Source of the DNA: Heliocidaris erythrogramma | Taxonomy: Eukaryota > Echinodermata > Echinoidea > Camarodonta > Echinometridae | Length of the DNA: 64,000 nt | Reading direction: 5' to 3' | Assembly: GCA_025617745.1 (NCBI GenBank) | Contig: CM046873.1 | Coordinates: 25,465,547 to 25,529,546 of the forward strand | In this document: piece by piece, positions 1 to 11,378 of the stretch | Numbering within the stretch: the first letter of the stretch is position 1 | Layout of the letters: the number at the start of each line of letters is the position of its first letter | Program-made: the position numbers and the translations under genes | The notes under the pieces: generated by a model | Database searches by the model: none | Seen by the model: only the letters and a program-made list of their open reading frames with translations | Told to the model about the DNA's origin: nothing

Positions 1-1306
1 CGCGTACTATCGGTGGGGCTAAATACTCGTTTAAGTACGGGACTAAGCAAAAATTTGCAAGTGTAAACACACTTCAAACGATTAATTTTCCAATGATTGC
101 TTTATCTATTTTATCCTCTTGAATGATTTAGGTGTTTTGTTTAACCCCCTCATGTTGCCTGTGTTTCTTTGATTTTAATTTTTCTTCCAGCTACCAATTT
201 GCCGAGTATACATTTCTTTATTCATCTGAACAGTTACCATGGTTACGTCTATGTTTATCGTCGAGTGCTTGGACTAGTGCAATACATCTTCATTATCTGC
301 CAAACAGTATTTATTTTGAGCTCCTTATTCCTATTCTCTTTAAGCTATACTTTACTGAATACCAATATGGCAGCATAATATTATTGTTTGTTTAATTTTA
401 GTTAGGCCTATATGATGGATATTTATTTCATTTAAGTAACATGTGCAGTTATTATGTGTTATAATACAATGATGACATATATAATATATATGTATATATG
501 TATATATCTATTTGTATGGGTCTATATTACTATAAGTATAGCTATCTACATATATCCGCCTATAAAGTTAGTTATCTTCATGATCTTTCAATATAAGTGT
601 CTATTTTAAAGGTGAATATTGGTAACTAATTAACGATGCGAGTTTCTATTATACCGTTAGCCCGCCCTAGCGCTAAGGAATGAGCTGTAAATTAGTTAGT
701 GTGTAGTGAGGAAATTTCCTGTGTGAAAACGATATGATACATAGATACGAAGAGCTTCTCTGAGGAGTCGATGATGAGTGAATGATGATCTATTTCCGTA
801 GTCTCTTTTTTATACCCCAATATCACAGTTTTTCAACCGAAATGGGGGTTTTCTCAACGACAGGGGACTTTGTTTCAACGAAGCTACAATTTCACATAGA
901 TGGATACTTGTTTTGGCGTGTCAACATTTTAGTTTCGTCTTTATATGAGTGGTAGACTTATTAATCGACTGCGATTTTTCAGGTAAGTTAAAAATAATAC
1001 AACGCACTATATTGCGCTAACTAGGCCTATAGTTTAACTATTCCGAGGCGCACGGTGAATATGAGAGAAGAAAGAGGGTAGAAATAGAGTGGATTGAAGA
1101 ATACTGTGTTGAATCTGTGTTGAATTACATTTCATTTTATGCTCTAGAAAAAAAATTACCGTTTTCAAGTTTCCTCAAACTTTACAAACGCTTAACTCGC
1201 AGACTAATCTTGCAAAAGTTTTCTTCTGTTTCAATCTCGCCGCAGTGGCGCTCTTGAGTTTGGGCGGTTGGTTGGCATAGAAGTGTGACGCGTTCTTGAT
1301 CAGCAC
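1..1306. other. Upstream non-coding DNA of the MyoD-type gene
   Basis: No coding feature is supported. The short open frames (for example 132-395) show no domain and no coding composition. Isolated E-box cores occur at 58-63 (CAAGTG) and 440-445 (CATGTG), both of chance-level frequency. A TA-rich patch lies at 477-520. The last 100 bases before the TATA box are GC-richer. Confidence 0.6.
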
Positions 1307-1315
1307 TATATAAAG
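1307..1315 (+). promoter_or_regulatory. TATA box, MyoD-type gene promoter candidate
   Basis: TATATAAAG, a near-perfect TATA element, lies 628 bases before the start codon. Transcription would begin about 25-30 bases downstream, near 1335-1345. A GC-box-like GGGCGG sits at 1261-1266, about 40 bases upstream. The assignment depends on position and motif only; an intron in the 5' leader or a more distal promoter cannot be excluded. Confidence 0.55.
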
Positions 1316-1336
1316 CTTCGGTGACCCTTGCATTAC

Positions 1337-1668
1337 ATGGCCCCGTACACGACCGATCCAACTATCTCCCTCGTGTTCTCCCTCTTCTCTCTTCTCCACT
1401 CTTTCATAACTCGTCGGCGAACGCATCTACTGGAAGTTCTTGTTGTTGTAGCGGGGCAAGCGGACTTCCGTGTTGCGCGCGAGGTACAAGTGTACTTTTC
1501 GTCGGTTTTGTTTCGATAGTTTAGTGTCATCTTTTTGAAACTCATCACAGCAAACTCACGTGCGGCATGAAGCAGGGGTAGATGCAGACTTCAACCCCTC
1601 TCTGTACTTTCTTCAGAATCCAGTCGTATCTACTAAGAGGGAAGATCCACCCTCAAAGCTTCAGATAG
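1337..1668 (+). other. Upstream ORFs in the putative 5' leader
   Basis: If transcription starts at the TATA box, the leader holds three ATG-initiated upstream frames: 1337-1519 (60 codons), 1567-1581 (four codons then TAG) and 1582-1668 (28 codons then TAG). The last two are back to back. None overlaps the main start at 1943. Several upstream starts in a developmental regulator leader usually lower translation of the main frame; that effect here is inferred. The first ATG is so close to the predicted start site that it may not be transcribed. Confidence 0.4.
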
Positions 1669-1942
1669 TCAGGAGTCCATAGAGACAAGAGGGTATCAAA
1701 GCACTTTGCTCTGTACACTAGTTCGTCTTCCAACATTTACGGATTCTTTATCTTATTTTGTCACTGCATATACGACTGCATCAGATTTTTTTTTTTACAA
1801 AAAATTCTCCAATCTTCAGGGGATTCTTCGTGGCCTTTGCTCTTTACCTTCTGACCACATACTTCCTAGTGTCTTGGACCTTTCCTCTCCTTTGGCTTAT
1901 TTCTACAATTTTAAACGGTGGTGTTGGTATAACTTATATAAG

Positions 1943-2515
1943 ATGGAGCCAATGAGAAGTAGCTGCCGTTACACAGAAATGCAGACAGTGTCGTACTACG
2001 ATGGGTACCCGTCAACGAACGGCGACATGAACGCCTATAATGCAAACACAGCCATCAACTCCATGTACGCCAACACCTTCTCACACGACGTCCACCCGAA
2101 CCAGGCCAGGAACGGCGGCCACTGCTACGGCAGCGATTCAGCCAACTCGAGCCCTGGTGAAAGTTGTCGCGAGGAGGACTTGGAGCACGTGCTCGCGCCC
2201 GGCTTCCCGGGGCAGGGCGAGCGACGGTGTCTGATGTGGGCATGCAAGGCCTGCAAGCGGAAGAACGTGGCGGTCGACAAGAGGAAGGCGGCGACGCTCC
2301 GTGAACGGAGGCGACTTCGTAAGGTGAACGAGGCGTTCGAGGCACTGAAGAGGCATACGTGTGCGAACCCCAATCAGCGATTGCCGAAAGTGGAGATCCT
2401 GCGAAATGCCATCGAATACATAGAGAAATTGGAAAGATTACTGCAGGTAGAGAAAGCAAATGGGGACAGCGAAATGGACTCTGCAGAAACAAGCTCAAAC
2501 ACATCAGATGCCATG
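1943..2515 (+). CDS. MyoD-family bHLH transcription factor, exon 1 (Cys/His region and bHLH)
   Basis: Encodes residues 1-191. Residues 1-80 are a low-similarity, Asn/Ser/Tyr-rich N-terminus where the family carries its activation domain. The Cys/His region spans about 82-112 (H82, C96, C101, C104) with the family core WACKACKRK. The basic region at 113-124 contains KAAT followed by RERRR. Helix 1 is about 125-138, the loop 139-146, and helix 2 147-168 with the family core [10 protein letters not shown]. The myogenic specificity residues are present: Ala117-Thr118 in the basic region and Lys127 at the junction, equivalent to MyoD A114, T115 and K124. The acidic Ser/Thr-rich tail (172-191) ends at a GTAAGA donor. 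The start at 1943 is the first in-frame ATG after open frame from 1706, with A at -3 and G at +4. Assignment to the MRF family is secure; which vertebrate paralogue it matches is not meaningful for an invertebrate. Confidence 0.96.
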
Positions 2516-5500
2516 GTAAGAGTATTACCTAATTAAACTAGTCTGTATATATTTTTGTCAATATTAACAATTGGGAATTTGATGTAAATACAGAAATAGG
2601 AGTCTTTTTGGTTTCATATAGATAATTACATACCTTTATTCTAAAATGCTATTGTCTCTTTACCCGCTCTACCGAAGATTGTATCTTTATTACAGTATAC
2701 ACTTTATCATTATTCAAAAAAAATTTATTGTTTATGTGTTGTCAGTGTTTTTTTTTTATTACTTTGAATGCTACCAAGACTGAAATACGTTGTCTTAATG
2801 TACCTGTTGTTTCCAAAGAAAAGAAACGGTTGAAAGCAAGCTATTAAAAAAAAAAAGTACAACAAAGTGCGCAACTTGAGTGATCGTGTGTTAATAGCCC
2901 TGTACTGTACTGAAGTCCATGATGAACTATTATTCGAATACCAGCAGTTTCATTCCCGGACAGGCGAGGTGTACATTAATTTTACAATGAATAGTTGCGA
3001 AACTCTTTGACTATTCTTACAAAGAGGAGTTGTGAAACCCAGAGTATAAATGATGATAAACATTATGATATATGATTATCATTGTATATGATTCACAATG
3101 TAAAATGATATAACATGAAAAGTCATGATTATTAACACCGTTATAAATTTCAGTCCTAATAGTTCTGTATGGGCAAGGAGTCTTTAAACATAGTTTTACT
3201 CCATTATTTCCATAATATGTCCAACATATCCTACTTCGGTGTACGATGGTGCACCGAAATCAAAACGACAAATGATTTGCACTTGCATTTGCACTGATTA
3301 GCACACAACTTGGTACTCGGGACTCCAAACCCAGACACCTGCAGATTTTAGTGAAACATTCCGATAAAGCTACGATTTACAGCTAATAAACGTCACAAGC
3401 CAAGGACGATAGCATGTAGGGAAGGCATCAATCGTTCACTCACTCATTTTATCCTTCCGGAAAACACATACCATTTTTTCCCTCCCCGTACCCGCTTCCA
3501 AGGCTTTGGTTTCTCCCGATAAAAAGTCATCATTCTTTAGGGAAGACGTCATAAAATTTGGCGCCATATATTTTGATCGAAGAGTGAAGAAAATAGGAAG
3601 CTTGTTGTGACGCGCACGGCGACAATGGCTCATCCTTATTTTAAAACAAGACTGTTGATGACATGTTGTAATGTTTTAAATAACAGTGACTGTAAAAGAG
3701 GAAACCATATGAATTTCATGCAATCTGAACTTTAAATTTGTTAAGCACTATTGTAAACAGTAATATATATAGCCATGGAGATTGCAGTGTTTAAATTTGT
3801 GTCTTTGAAATACGGAAGGTGAGGAAAGTCCATGTTAAATTGTTATGTACATGCTAATTAAAGTTTCTTTTCTCTATTTCCTCATGGGAAAGGTACGAAA
3901 ACGCGTTGTAGATAAAACAAGTTTATGGCCTGCATCATAGAATGGACGCTTCGGGAATGGGCAGAAAACTAATAGCATAGCAGCTTTTAATATGAGCTAA
4001 CGCTGTTATTCTTTCCACACATGCCCTTTTGTAGCAACATAAGTATCAGCGTCAGGCAGGGAGCTCATCTGATGACTTTGCAACATTTTCGGACATGGTT
4101 GCTACCCATGTCTTGATAGGACTCCCATCAAGGAATTCCCAAGCAATTTCCAAGCAAAAAAGACAAACTCTACAGTATCAGACAACTAAACTAAAACATT
4201 TCTACAACATCAGAAACAAGTTTAGCAGGTGAAACAACCTTTTGTTCGCTAGTTCGAACAGGTTTTCCAGTATCGTCAGTTGCAGTAATCTCTGCGCCTT
4301 CTTCTTCCCCATACCAACCTTACCTGACACACAGTGAGTAATAACACATTGGGTTAGAAAGACAGCGGTTAAAGACTCGTCGCCATGGAGACCTAAACAG
4401 CTGAAGAAGACGACTGTGAAAGAAACTGACAAGGCTTATCTAGCTGACGAGATCGAACACTGGACATAGGGACCATAAGAGAAAAGTACTTTACCTTTAC
4501 ATAGAAACACACATAAATTCGGTGGTCGATTGCAACTGGCTTAGAAGGGATGACGAAGCTCAATTTGGGGTTCATCTTTAAATCCGAGAAAACACTTTTG
4601 TTCGAGCATGTGACATTTTAACATGGTCTTTATTATTGAGTTTTATGTGATTCATCTTTTGAGTGTGTCATTACTAATAGATCGTAGTCACTTTGTATTT
4701 TAATGCAATAAATGGACAAATTTTCATTTTTCTCCGTCAGTCGCCATTTTGAAATCATATTAGCATAGTCTTTCCAGTTCATCTTTCAGAAATAAGAAAT
4801 GTTTTACTTATAAAGAAAACAAAAAAGGAAGTATATGTATGTATGCTAATTACGTCTATGCCTATACAAATCGATGCGAATTGAAAATAGGCATATTCTT
4901 CAATGAAACTCGTATGATATAAGGCAGCGGTCGATTATCCCCATGGTGACGATTTTGTTTTCAATATGTAGGCCTACAAATAAATTTAGCCCGTTGCAGG
5001 ATTAACATACTATTTCATAAGTAATCCATCGCAATCGTAATAGTATTCGAAAATGTTATGCTATAGGAGTGCCTACACAGACTGCATGCCTACAGTGACG
5101 GCTACAGAAAATCAAAATTATATAATGTATACTACGTTCTGACATTCACTTTGTCCATGGCCTATTGCAGTGGTCGATATTACAACCCAGAGCAACCGCA
5201 GAGGTTTATACGTACTCACATGGTCATTCTAATGGCATTGGGCGAAATCCACAGCGCCCTAACCCACAATCAGGAGGGATAAAACTTTGTCAGAGTAGTG
5301 AAGCTCGGTCCTTGATCGTCTGAAAGTGAAATGAAAAAAAAATAGTTTCTATTTAAAGGGACATCACTAGTTAAGTGTTCAAGGAAGTTTTGTTGATGAT
5401 AATTGAAATGCAATGGTATATTTTAATAGTGTTGGATTGATAATGCATATTTTACTTCCATTCACTCTCTGGGGCGATCTTCCTATATTAAAGGAATCAT

Positions 5501-6551
5501 TGCAATTGACTTGGAAATGCAATTAGCTGATTTGATAAACATTTATCTAAAAATATATGGAAAATCATTAACAATTTTCGGGGAAAACATCAATATCAGG
5601 GGAAAACTATTGTTAATATTTGATTTTTTTTTTCATACCATGGTATCAATAATTATAGGTTTTTTACAAAATTTTGCTTAACATATTATGATAAACTAGA
5701 GGAGCACTTTCAAAGTAATTCCATACTACTGTCACAACCTTCCTTAACATTTTGGACTGGTCTGTCTACATATTTCAAGAAATAACGAGTACCTTTAAAA
5801 GTGGCCCCCACTTTAAACGTTTTCACACCATAATGCCTTTCAGCTCAAGTACCTGTCCCTCTGAAACCAACTGTCAACCGAGGTATGACGCCATAGAGCT
5901 GATGTTCACCACCCTTTACAGATAGTTAAACATGGTTAAAGAGAATGTTGACTCCTAGTAAAGGTAAACAAATAAACCGTGAGCCTTTTCTGTATTTGTA
6001 TGTCAGTTTGAATTTCACAGAAGAAATATGTCATGAAAAAGTTTGCTATTCAAATGACCTCATGTTCGAAATATGAGGAGAAATAGCCGAGGAGTTTGGA
6101 CCAGATTTACATGCCACATGTGTGTGTGTGTAGCCCCACATACCCTTTTTAGTATTCAGTGCTGTTCGCAGTATTTTTTTCCAGCAAGATTGAGTCAATT
6201 TCCTATCTTTTTGAAAATTTCAAAAAACCTTCAAATACACGATTATTTAGTTGGGTTTTTTTTTGTACTACATATCTCAACTGTTTCTTTGACATTGCAA
6301 TCACATGACCAGAACACAACTTTATCTTTAAAGACACACATGTACTAATATACGTCTATATCAAATTGGCCTAAGCAACATTGTTACTTTTTCGTAGTAT
6401 ATAAACGTATTCTCCTTCTAAATAGAAACTCAAAAAGATATTATAAAATATATTTATCATCAGAATAGAAGCAGTAGCAAAGAGGAATTTGGTATCTTTT
6501 GTATGATTATTTCTTTATCATCATAGGCGAGTGCATCAGAAGCATAAACTG

Positions 6552-6620
6552 GGCAGTCGTGGTCTAGCGATTATACCCATTTCGTGATCAGCTTGATCCA
6601 TACAGAGATCATATTCCATG
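6552..6620 (+). repeat. tRNA-derived SINE fragment
   Basis: Starts GGGCAGTCGTGGTCTAGCGA with a tRNA-like 5' end and an A-box-like core (GTGGTCTAGCGATTATAC). A degraded B-box-like segment follows near 6595-6617. The head resembles the SINE at 62.5 kb (GTGGTCTAGACGATAC). It is an old copy, not a functional tRNA. Confidence 0.4.
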
Positions 6621-6865
6621 GATTATCAACATATAGGTCATAATGATTCCCAGCCATCCATACATGTTGTACTACAGGAAAGATATATGTGTTATGTATG
6701 GGAATCACATCAGTCAGTCTGGCATCAGCCTAACAAAGGGGGAAAGGGTGTCCATCATTTCGTCAATGAGTTTTGAATTCTGAATTCATGATATGATTAT
6801 TACTCTATTACTCTTTCTGATCTGATATTAATGCAATTTTTAAAATCCTTTGCAAGTAAATAAAA

Positions 6866-6972
6866 TAATGGTAATGACGATGATAATAATAATAATGATG
6901 ATGATGATAATTATAATAATAATATTAATACTAATCATAATAATAATTATAATAAAAATAATACCAATAATG
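6866..6972. repeat. Compound ATA/ATG microsatellite
   Basis: Interrupted runs of ATA, ATG and ATT triplets. A separate TA dinucleotide run follows at 7003-7019. The open frame across it encodes only Ile/Met repeats and is not a gene. Confidence 0.9.
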
Positions 6973-8029
6973 GTGACAGTCCTACATGAAATAACACTTT
7001 CTTATATATATATATATATGGTTTTACGACAGTTGCACTTGACCTGGAAAGCATACAGAAAATAAATTGATTTCAATAGTTGAGTGTAAACTGGTTGTTA
7101 TATCTTGAACAATGCCACCTTACTTTTTTAATTTTATTACAAAAAAAAAAAGATTATTTACCGCGAATTATATTGGTGAAATAAAACTAGTATATCAATA
7201 TGGGATGTTTATTATTAATTAGACAACAGTCCCACGATTTGCCTGAAAATACTGGCAAATAGACAGACAAATTAGACAAAACAGAAACAAGTAATCTCCC
7301 CCTTCTTTATTCATTTTTTTTTCATTTAGATATACGTGGTGTCGTAGTACACTTGACTCTTTTCCTATTAGAGAACCAGACAGGTTTCCTTCCAGATATC
7401 CGCCATCTTTAAACCAGGCTCGAACCCACTCCATGTATCTCCCATCCCTCTTTATCCTCCGATATGTTCAAAGAATAGGTGTCAGGAATTAGGAGGAATA
7501 TTTACTGGGACGTCTCGCCTAACTCAATTTACTCTCATCAAAAGCAAGCTCGTTTCACCCCCACACTCATGATGTGCCTTTGTCCACTCCTCAAATCAGC
7601 AACGCGTCTGGAAAACGCGAGGACTGGCAGCCGCGTTCACACTTCATAGTTAATCCACTGTGACACACTGTATCTATATATTTTAAAATCATGAATCCAA
7701 TATTTATTCGATATTGCTGAGCCAGTATACTGTATTGTTAACGTGTTCAACTGTTGTTTTAAAGATGAACATGGCTAAGATTAGGACACGATAAACATCT
7801 TTTCATCCTTAATGTATAAAGATTTTAGATAACTATGGCGATGATGATAAAAACAGTAATACTCGACAGTTTTTATTACTGTTATTATTACTGATGATGA
7901 TGGTAATAATAATAATTACGGTCTAATTTCTTCCTTAAATTTGTAATAATTATCTTCCTTTCTATTAGGACTATTATTTCTTCATTTTCCTACCACTAAT
8001 GTAGGCCTGCACGTACTAATACTAATAGC

Positions 8030-8185
8030 TATAACTACTACTAATATACACTTACTACAACTACAACTACTAAAACTACTACTACTGCTACAACTGTTGC
8101 TGTTGCTACTACTACTACTACTAGGCTTAAATGTATTACTGTTCCTCCAAACTACTACTGCTGCTGCTGCTAGTGTTACTCCTAG

Positions 8186-8219
<34 letters not shown>
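8030..8219. repeat. Compound CTA/CTG trinucleotide repeat
   Basis: Imperfect ACT/CTA and CTG/TTG triplets ending in an almost pure run of ACT units at 8185-8219. No coding frame is supported. Confidence 0.9.
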
Positions 8220-8220
<1 letters not shown>

Positions 8221-8309
8221 TCTAGAAAACAAGTTGGGATGAAAATGAAGATTAAAATTGAAAGAGAAATAATATAGGCTTATAATCAATCGTATATATT
8301 ACAAAGCAA

Positions 8310-8572
8310 GGACACAAATTAAGTTAACGATGTGAACGCGGTCCATACGTCCAGATAACATTCGATGAATTTTCGTTTATTGATGGGACGAGCGAGATGA
8401 CATTTGGTCGGACGGGGCCTGCTAATCGTCGACAGCTTGGGAAATGATTTTCGGGATAAATGGAGCACCACTTCATCGTGCCAGCGAACCGCCTCCAAGT
8501 CAGGCACGCGCCCGTCATTGACATAGCCTTGAAAACCACGACCTTCGCTTTAATTACCTTAACCCCTCCGAG
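8310..8572. promoter_or_regulatory. GC-richer unique block in intron 1, candidate cis-regulatory element
   Basis: About 260 bases of mixed, low-repeat sequence between a microsatellite and a MITE, clearly richer in CG dinucleotides than its surroundings. Overlapping minus-strand frames (8319-8539) show no domain. The regulatory role is inferred only from composition and its location in a long intron of a developmental regulator. Confidence 0.2.
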
Positions 8573-8978
8573 TTAACCCTTTCAGGACAGGAATTATTTA
8601 AGGGCTAAATTGATCACATTTTGTTCGTCAAATTGGCAACAATAATATGTTTCTTTTAGTGATACATGGTTCTAATAAGCTATAGTGTCTTTGAAAACAA
8701 TATACATGATTTGAAAAGTTGAAAAATTGCCAATTTTGATTAAAAAAACAATGATTTTGATCCTCTCAATGTGTTGCCAATTTAAGAATTTGAAAGCTTA
8801 TTCTCGTTTTTAAAATTCCCGGCATCAAACGTAATATGTTGATGCAACAAAAATGGACTAAGTGTGTGCAGATATTTTTGCTATTTCTACTCATGCATCT
8901 GGTATATTTTTTAGAGCTCTGAAGTAAAAGTTATTGAGCCAAACCGCAAATTGTGGTAAATTGTCTCGAAAGAGTTAA
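8573..8978. mobile_element. piggyBac-like MITE flanked by TTAA
   Basis: TTAA at 8573-8576 and at 8975-8978 flank about 398 bases. The ends are imperfect inverted repeats: left CCCTTTCAGGAC, and right (reverse complement) CTCTTTCGAGAC, 9 of 12 matching. Inside, AAATTGGCAACA (about 8630) is inverted at about 8772 (TGTTGCCAATTT). TTAA target duplication with CCCTTT-type ends is the hallmark of piggyBac-superfamily non-autonomous elements. No transposase frame is present. Confidence 0.65.
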
Positions 8979-9277
8979 ATACAATAATCACTTCGATTTT
9001 ATTGCAACGATCATGATATTTAGACAGAGATAGAAAATGAAATTTAAAGCAGATAATAAATGTACTTAATTATGTTATTATCAACTTTGCATTTCAAGAG
9101 GCAAACATAGAGCAAAATAATATTATGACAGTCAGTGAAAATGAGAAAGGAATTGATATAAAAAGAAAATGCTTCGCTGGACGTTTATCATTTTTGTTCC
9201 TATGACCAGTTTAAAGCCACACTACCATCAAAGGACACCTAAATTCTATGTTCGATGGTAAAGCATTTTATTTTCCA

Positions 9278-9440
9278 GGTTCAAGATTCAAGATTCATTT
9301 ATTTTTCGATACCAATTCATAAATCATATAAAGTATTTACATTGTAGAAAAACTCATCATTCAAACATAACGCATATGAACTTTGTTTTACACATTGTTT
9401 TCTAAAATAAATGTTAGAACAGAAAGAGGTGTACACATGA
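9278..9440. repeat. Possible retroelement tail
   Basis: Begins with the direct repeat TTCAAGATTCAAGATTCATT followed by an A/T-rich stretch. A loosely similar ATTCAATTCACATTTATTCG stretch occurs at 25437-25458. This looks like the 3' end of a dispersed retroelement, but no coding remnant is visible. Confidence 0.25.
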
Positions 9441-10599
9441 CAATTATTGTTTCTTGATAATAATAATAATCGAAAAGGTAACGAAAGGAAACTAGCAAAG
9501 AAGCGGAGATTTTAAATAACATGTGCCCAATTAAAAATCATTATAATTATATACATGATTCAAAAATCTGTTCGTTGGTTGTTGTTTTGTTTGTTTACAT
9601 ATATGGAGTTTCATGTTAAGATGAAACAAGTATCCCAATTCCACGTTTATGCATATTTACCAACGTCTAAGTCCTAACGCTTTTATGCAATTTGTATTTA
9701 CATGCATTCTTCAAAGAGGTGTTTGCAAAGCATGCTTCTTAAAGCAGACGACGGCGCGAAATGGGCGTGGCCTGTGGTAGTGTGCGGTTTAGCTCAATCC
9801 TGCTGGATTTCCGATACATAAACGCTCGGTAATCATGCTAATGTATAAAACGGTTGTGACAGCAATTAGGCCAATTATTATTTTCCTTTGGTGTAGATTA
9901 GGGAAATTCTTGAATAATTTCTATGGTAATATTTGATTTCGGCCTGGCATACGTCTAACCGAATTTCATTACGTACGCTGATGGACGATATAATAGTGAT
10001 TTGCTATATAGGTTTCTAGAATGGCGACGATGCTTTCAATTCGGAATATCACTCATATGAGACTGTTATACGTGGGACTACGAACTGATTTGCTACAGTT
10101 GTGTCTTATCTGTTGAATGCACCAAAGATTGCATATTATATTTATGCGTGCACTAATGTTATTAGAAAGTGCTCAAGTTTTCAAACGTTGCATGAAGGCC
10201 TACATTCTTTAGTTTTAATACTTTTACTTCTGAAATGGGATATTGCAGTTATGAAATGCATTCAATTTTTTTCGAAACATGTTATCACTAATATCAGTGA
10301 TGTATCGAATTGTTTCTGCGAATTTTCTGAATCCCTTCATGTCATACTGTGATGCAGATAGAAGACTGAGATAGGTTTAACATAGTAAAGTGCTTTGTAA
10401 GAGGTATAATAGTGTACCTATCTTATAGCTTTATGACTAAAATGATTAAAGCTCAATTTGCGGCATATAAAGGCTTTCCATTCCTCTAAACTGCCATTCC
10501 GAAGGGAGTTATCCAAGTTGTTGATATTACTCCTTCATAATATTGATAAATTAGCCCCACTCACTTGTGCTATGTCCTTCCCTATCCTATGTCCCAAAT

Positions 10600-10770
10600 A
10601 ACCCCTTGATTTCAGCGGGGCGATCCACCGCAGACCTGACATGAAGCGCCCCGGGCGGTCCCCGGTAGAAAACGACCTCAATCACCGTCACCCCACGCAA
10701 TCTGCTAAACTCTCTCTCTCTCGACTTTTGGTTTTTAGGTCGCGAGCTCTATCGAAAGGCCTGTGCACTT
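10600..10770. promoter_or_regulatory. GC-rich block in intron 1, candidate cis-regulatory element
   Basis: A GC-rich patch with GCCCCGGGCGG near 10650 and a short CT run at 10711-10721 inside AT-rich intron. Nothing coding is seen. The regulatory role is inferred from composition only. Confidence 0.15.
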
Positions 10771-10894
10771 TTTGGTCCATTCGAGATATTCATAACGGTC
10801 CTTTCTTTGAAATGTAGCACACTTTCAAACTGTACTAGCAGCAGAAAATATACATAATGAAGATATTTGCAGGGATAGTTACGAGGGCCTATTC

Positions 10895-10920
10895 ATTGTT
10901 CAATATATCAATTGAACAAT
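10895..10920. repeat. Perfect 10-bp-arm inverted repeat
   Basis: ATTGTTCAAT and ATTGAACAAT separated by six A/T bases. The function is unknown. Confidence 0.6.
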
Positions 10921-11351
10921 AAAAATGGTAAAATAATTATCATGGAAATTATATTCTAGTAACGAGATTTGAATATCGGGGTACAAAAATATGAGCAATT
11001 TAGGCTCCTACAAAACATTATTTTTAACATAAGGGTTTTGGTTAGAATGTACAAAATATATATATATTTTCAATGTGGGGCCTACTAGGTCAGTCTGATC
11101 AAAAGTGCGGTTCGATAATGAATTCACCATACATCAGTAATATCATATTTAATAATGAATGTTTTATTTATGACGTATCATTCTGTTTATTTATGGTATT
11201 TATGTGTGTGGTGGGGCATGCCGGTTTATTTTATGTAACTCAAGCAATTTTTCCTAAATTTTTGTATACGTTTTGTTAGTATAAAGAACCCATTTACTTT
11301 AAACTACATTAAGTTTGTAAACAATATCATCGCACTTTTGCGCGATGTGGA

Positions 11352-11378
11352 CCCCCCCCCCCCCCCCCCCCCCCCCCC
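11352..11378. repeat. Poly-C run (27)
   Basis: Twenty-seven consecutive C on the + strand followed by a few C-rich bases. The complementary strand could form a G-quadruplex. Confidence 0.95.

Noticed and set aside
1706..1942. N-terminal extension of the MyoD-type protein upstream of 1943
   Set aside because: The frame is open but begins at a TTG and contains no ATG before 1943. Its Phe/Leu-rich composition is unlike the family.
1936..1942. TATATAAG just before the start codon as a TATA box
   Set aside because: It would place the transcription start inside the coding sequence.
2055..2504. 149-codon minus-strand ORF
   Set aside because: It is antisense to the bHLH exon, with no domain, and arises from the GC-rich coding strand.
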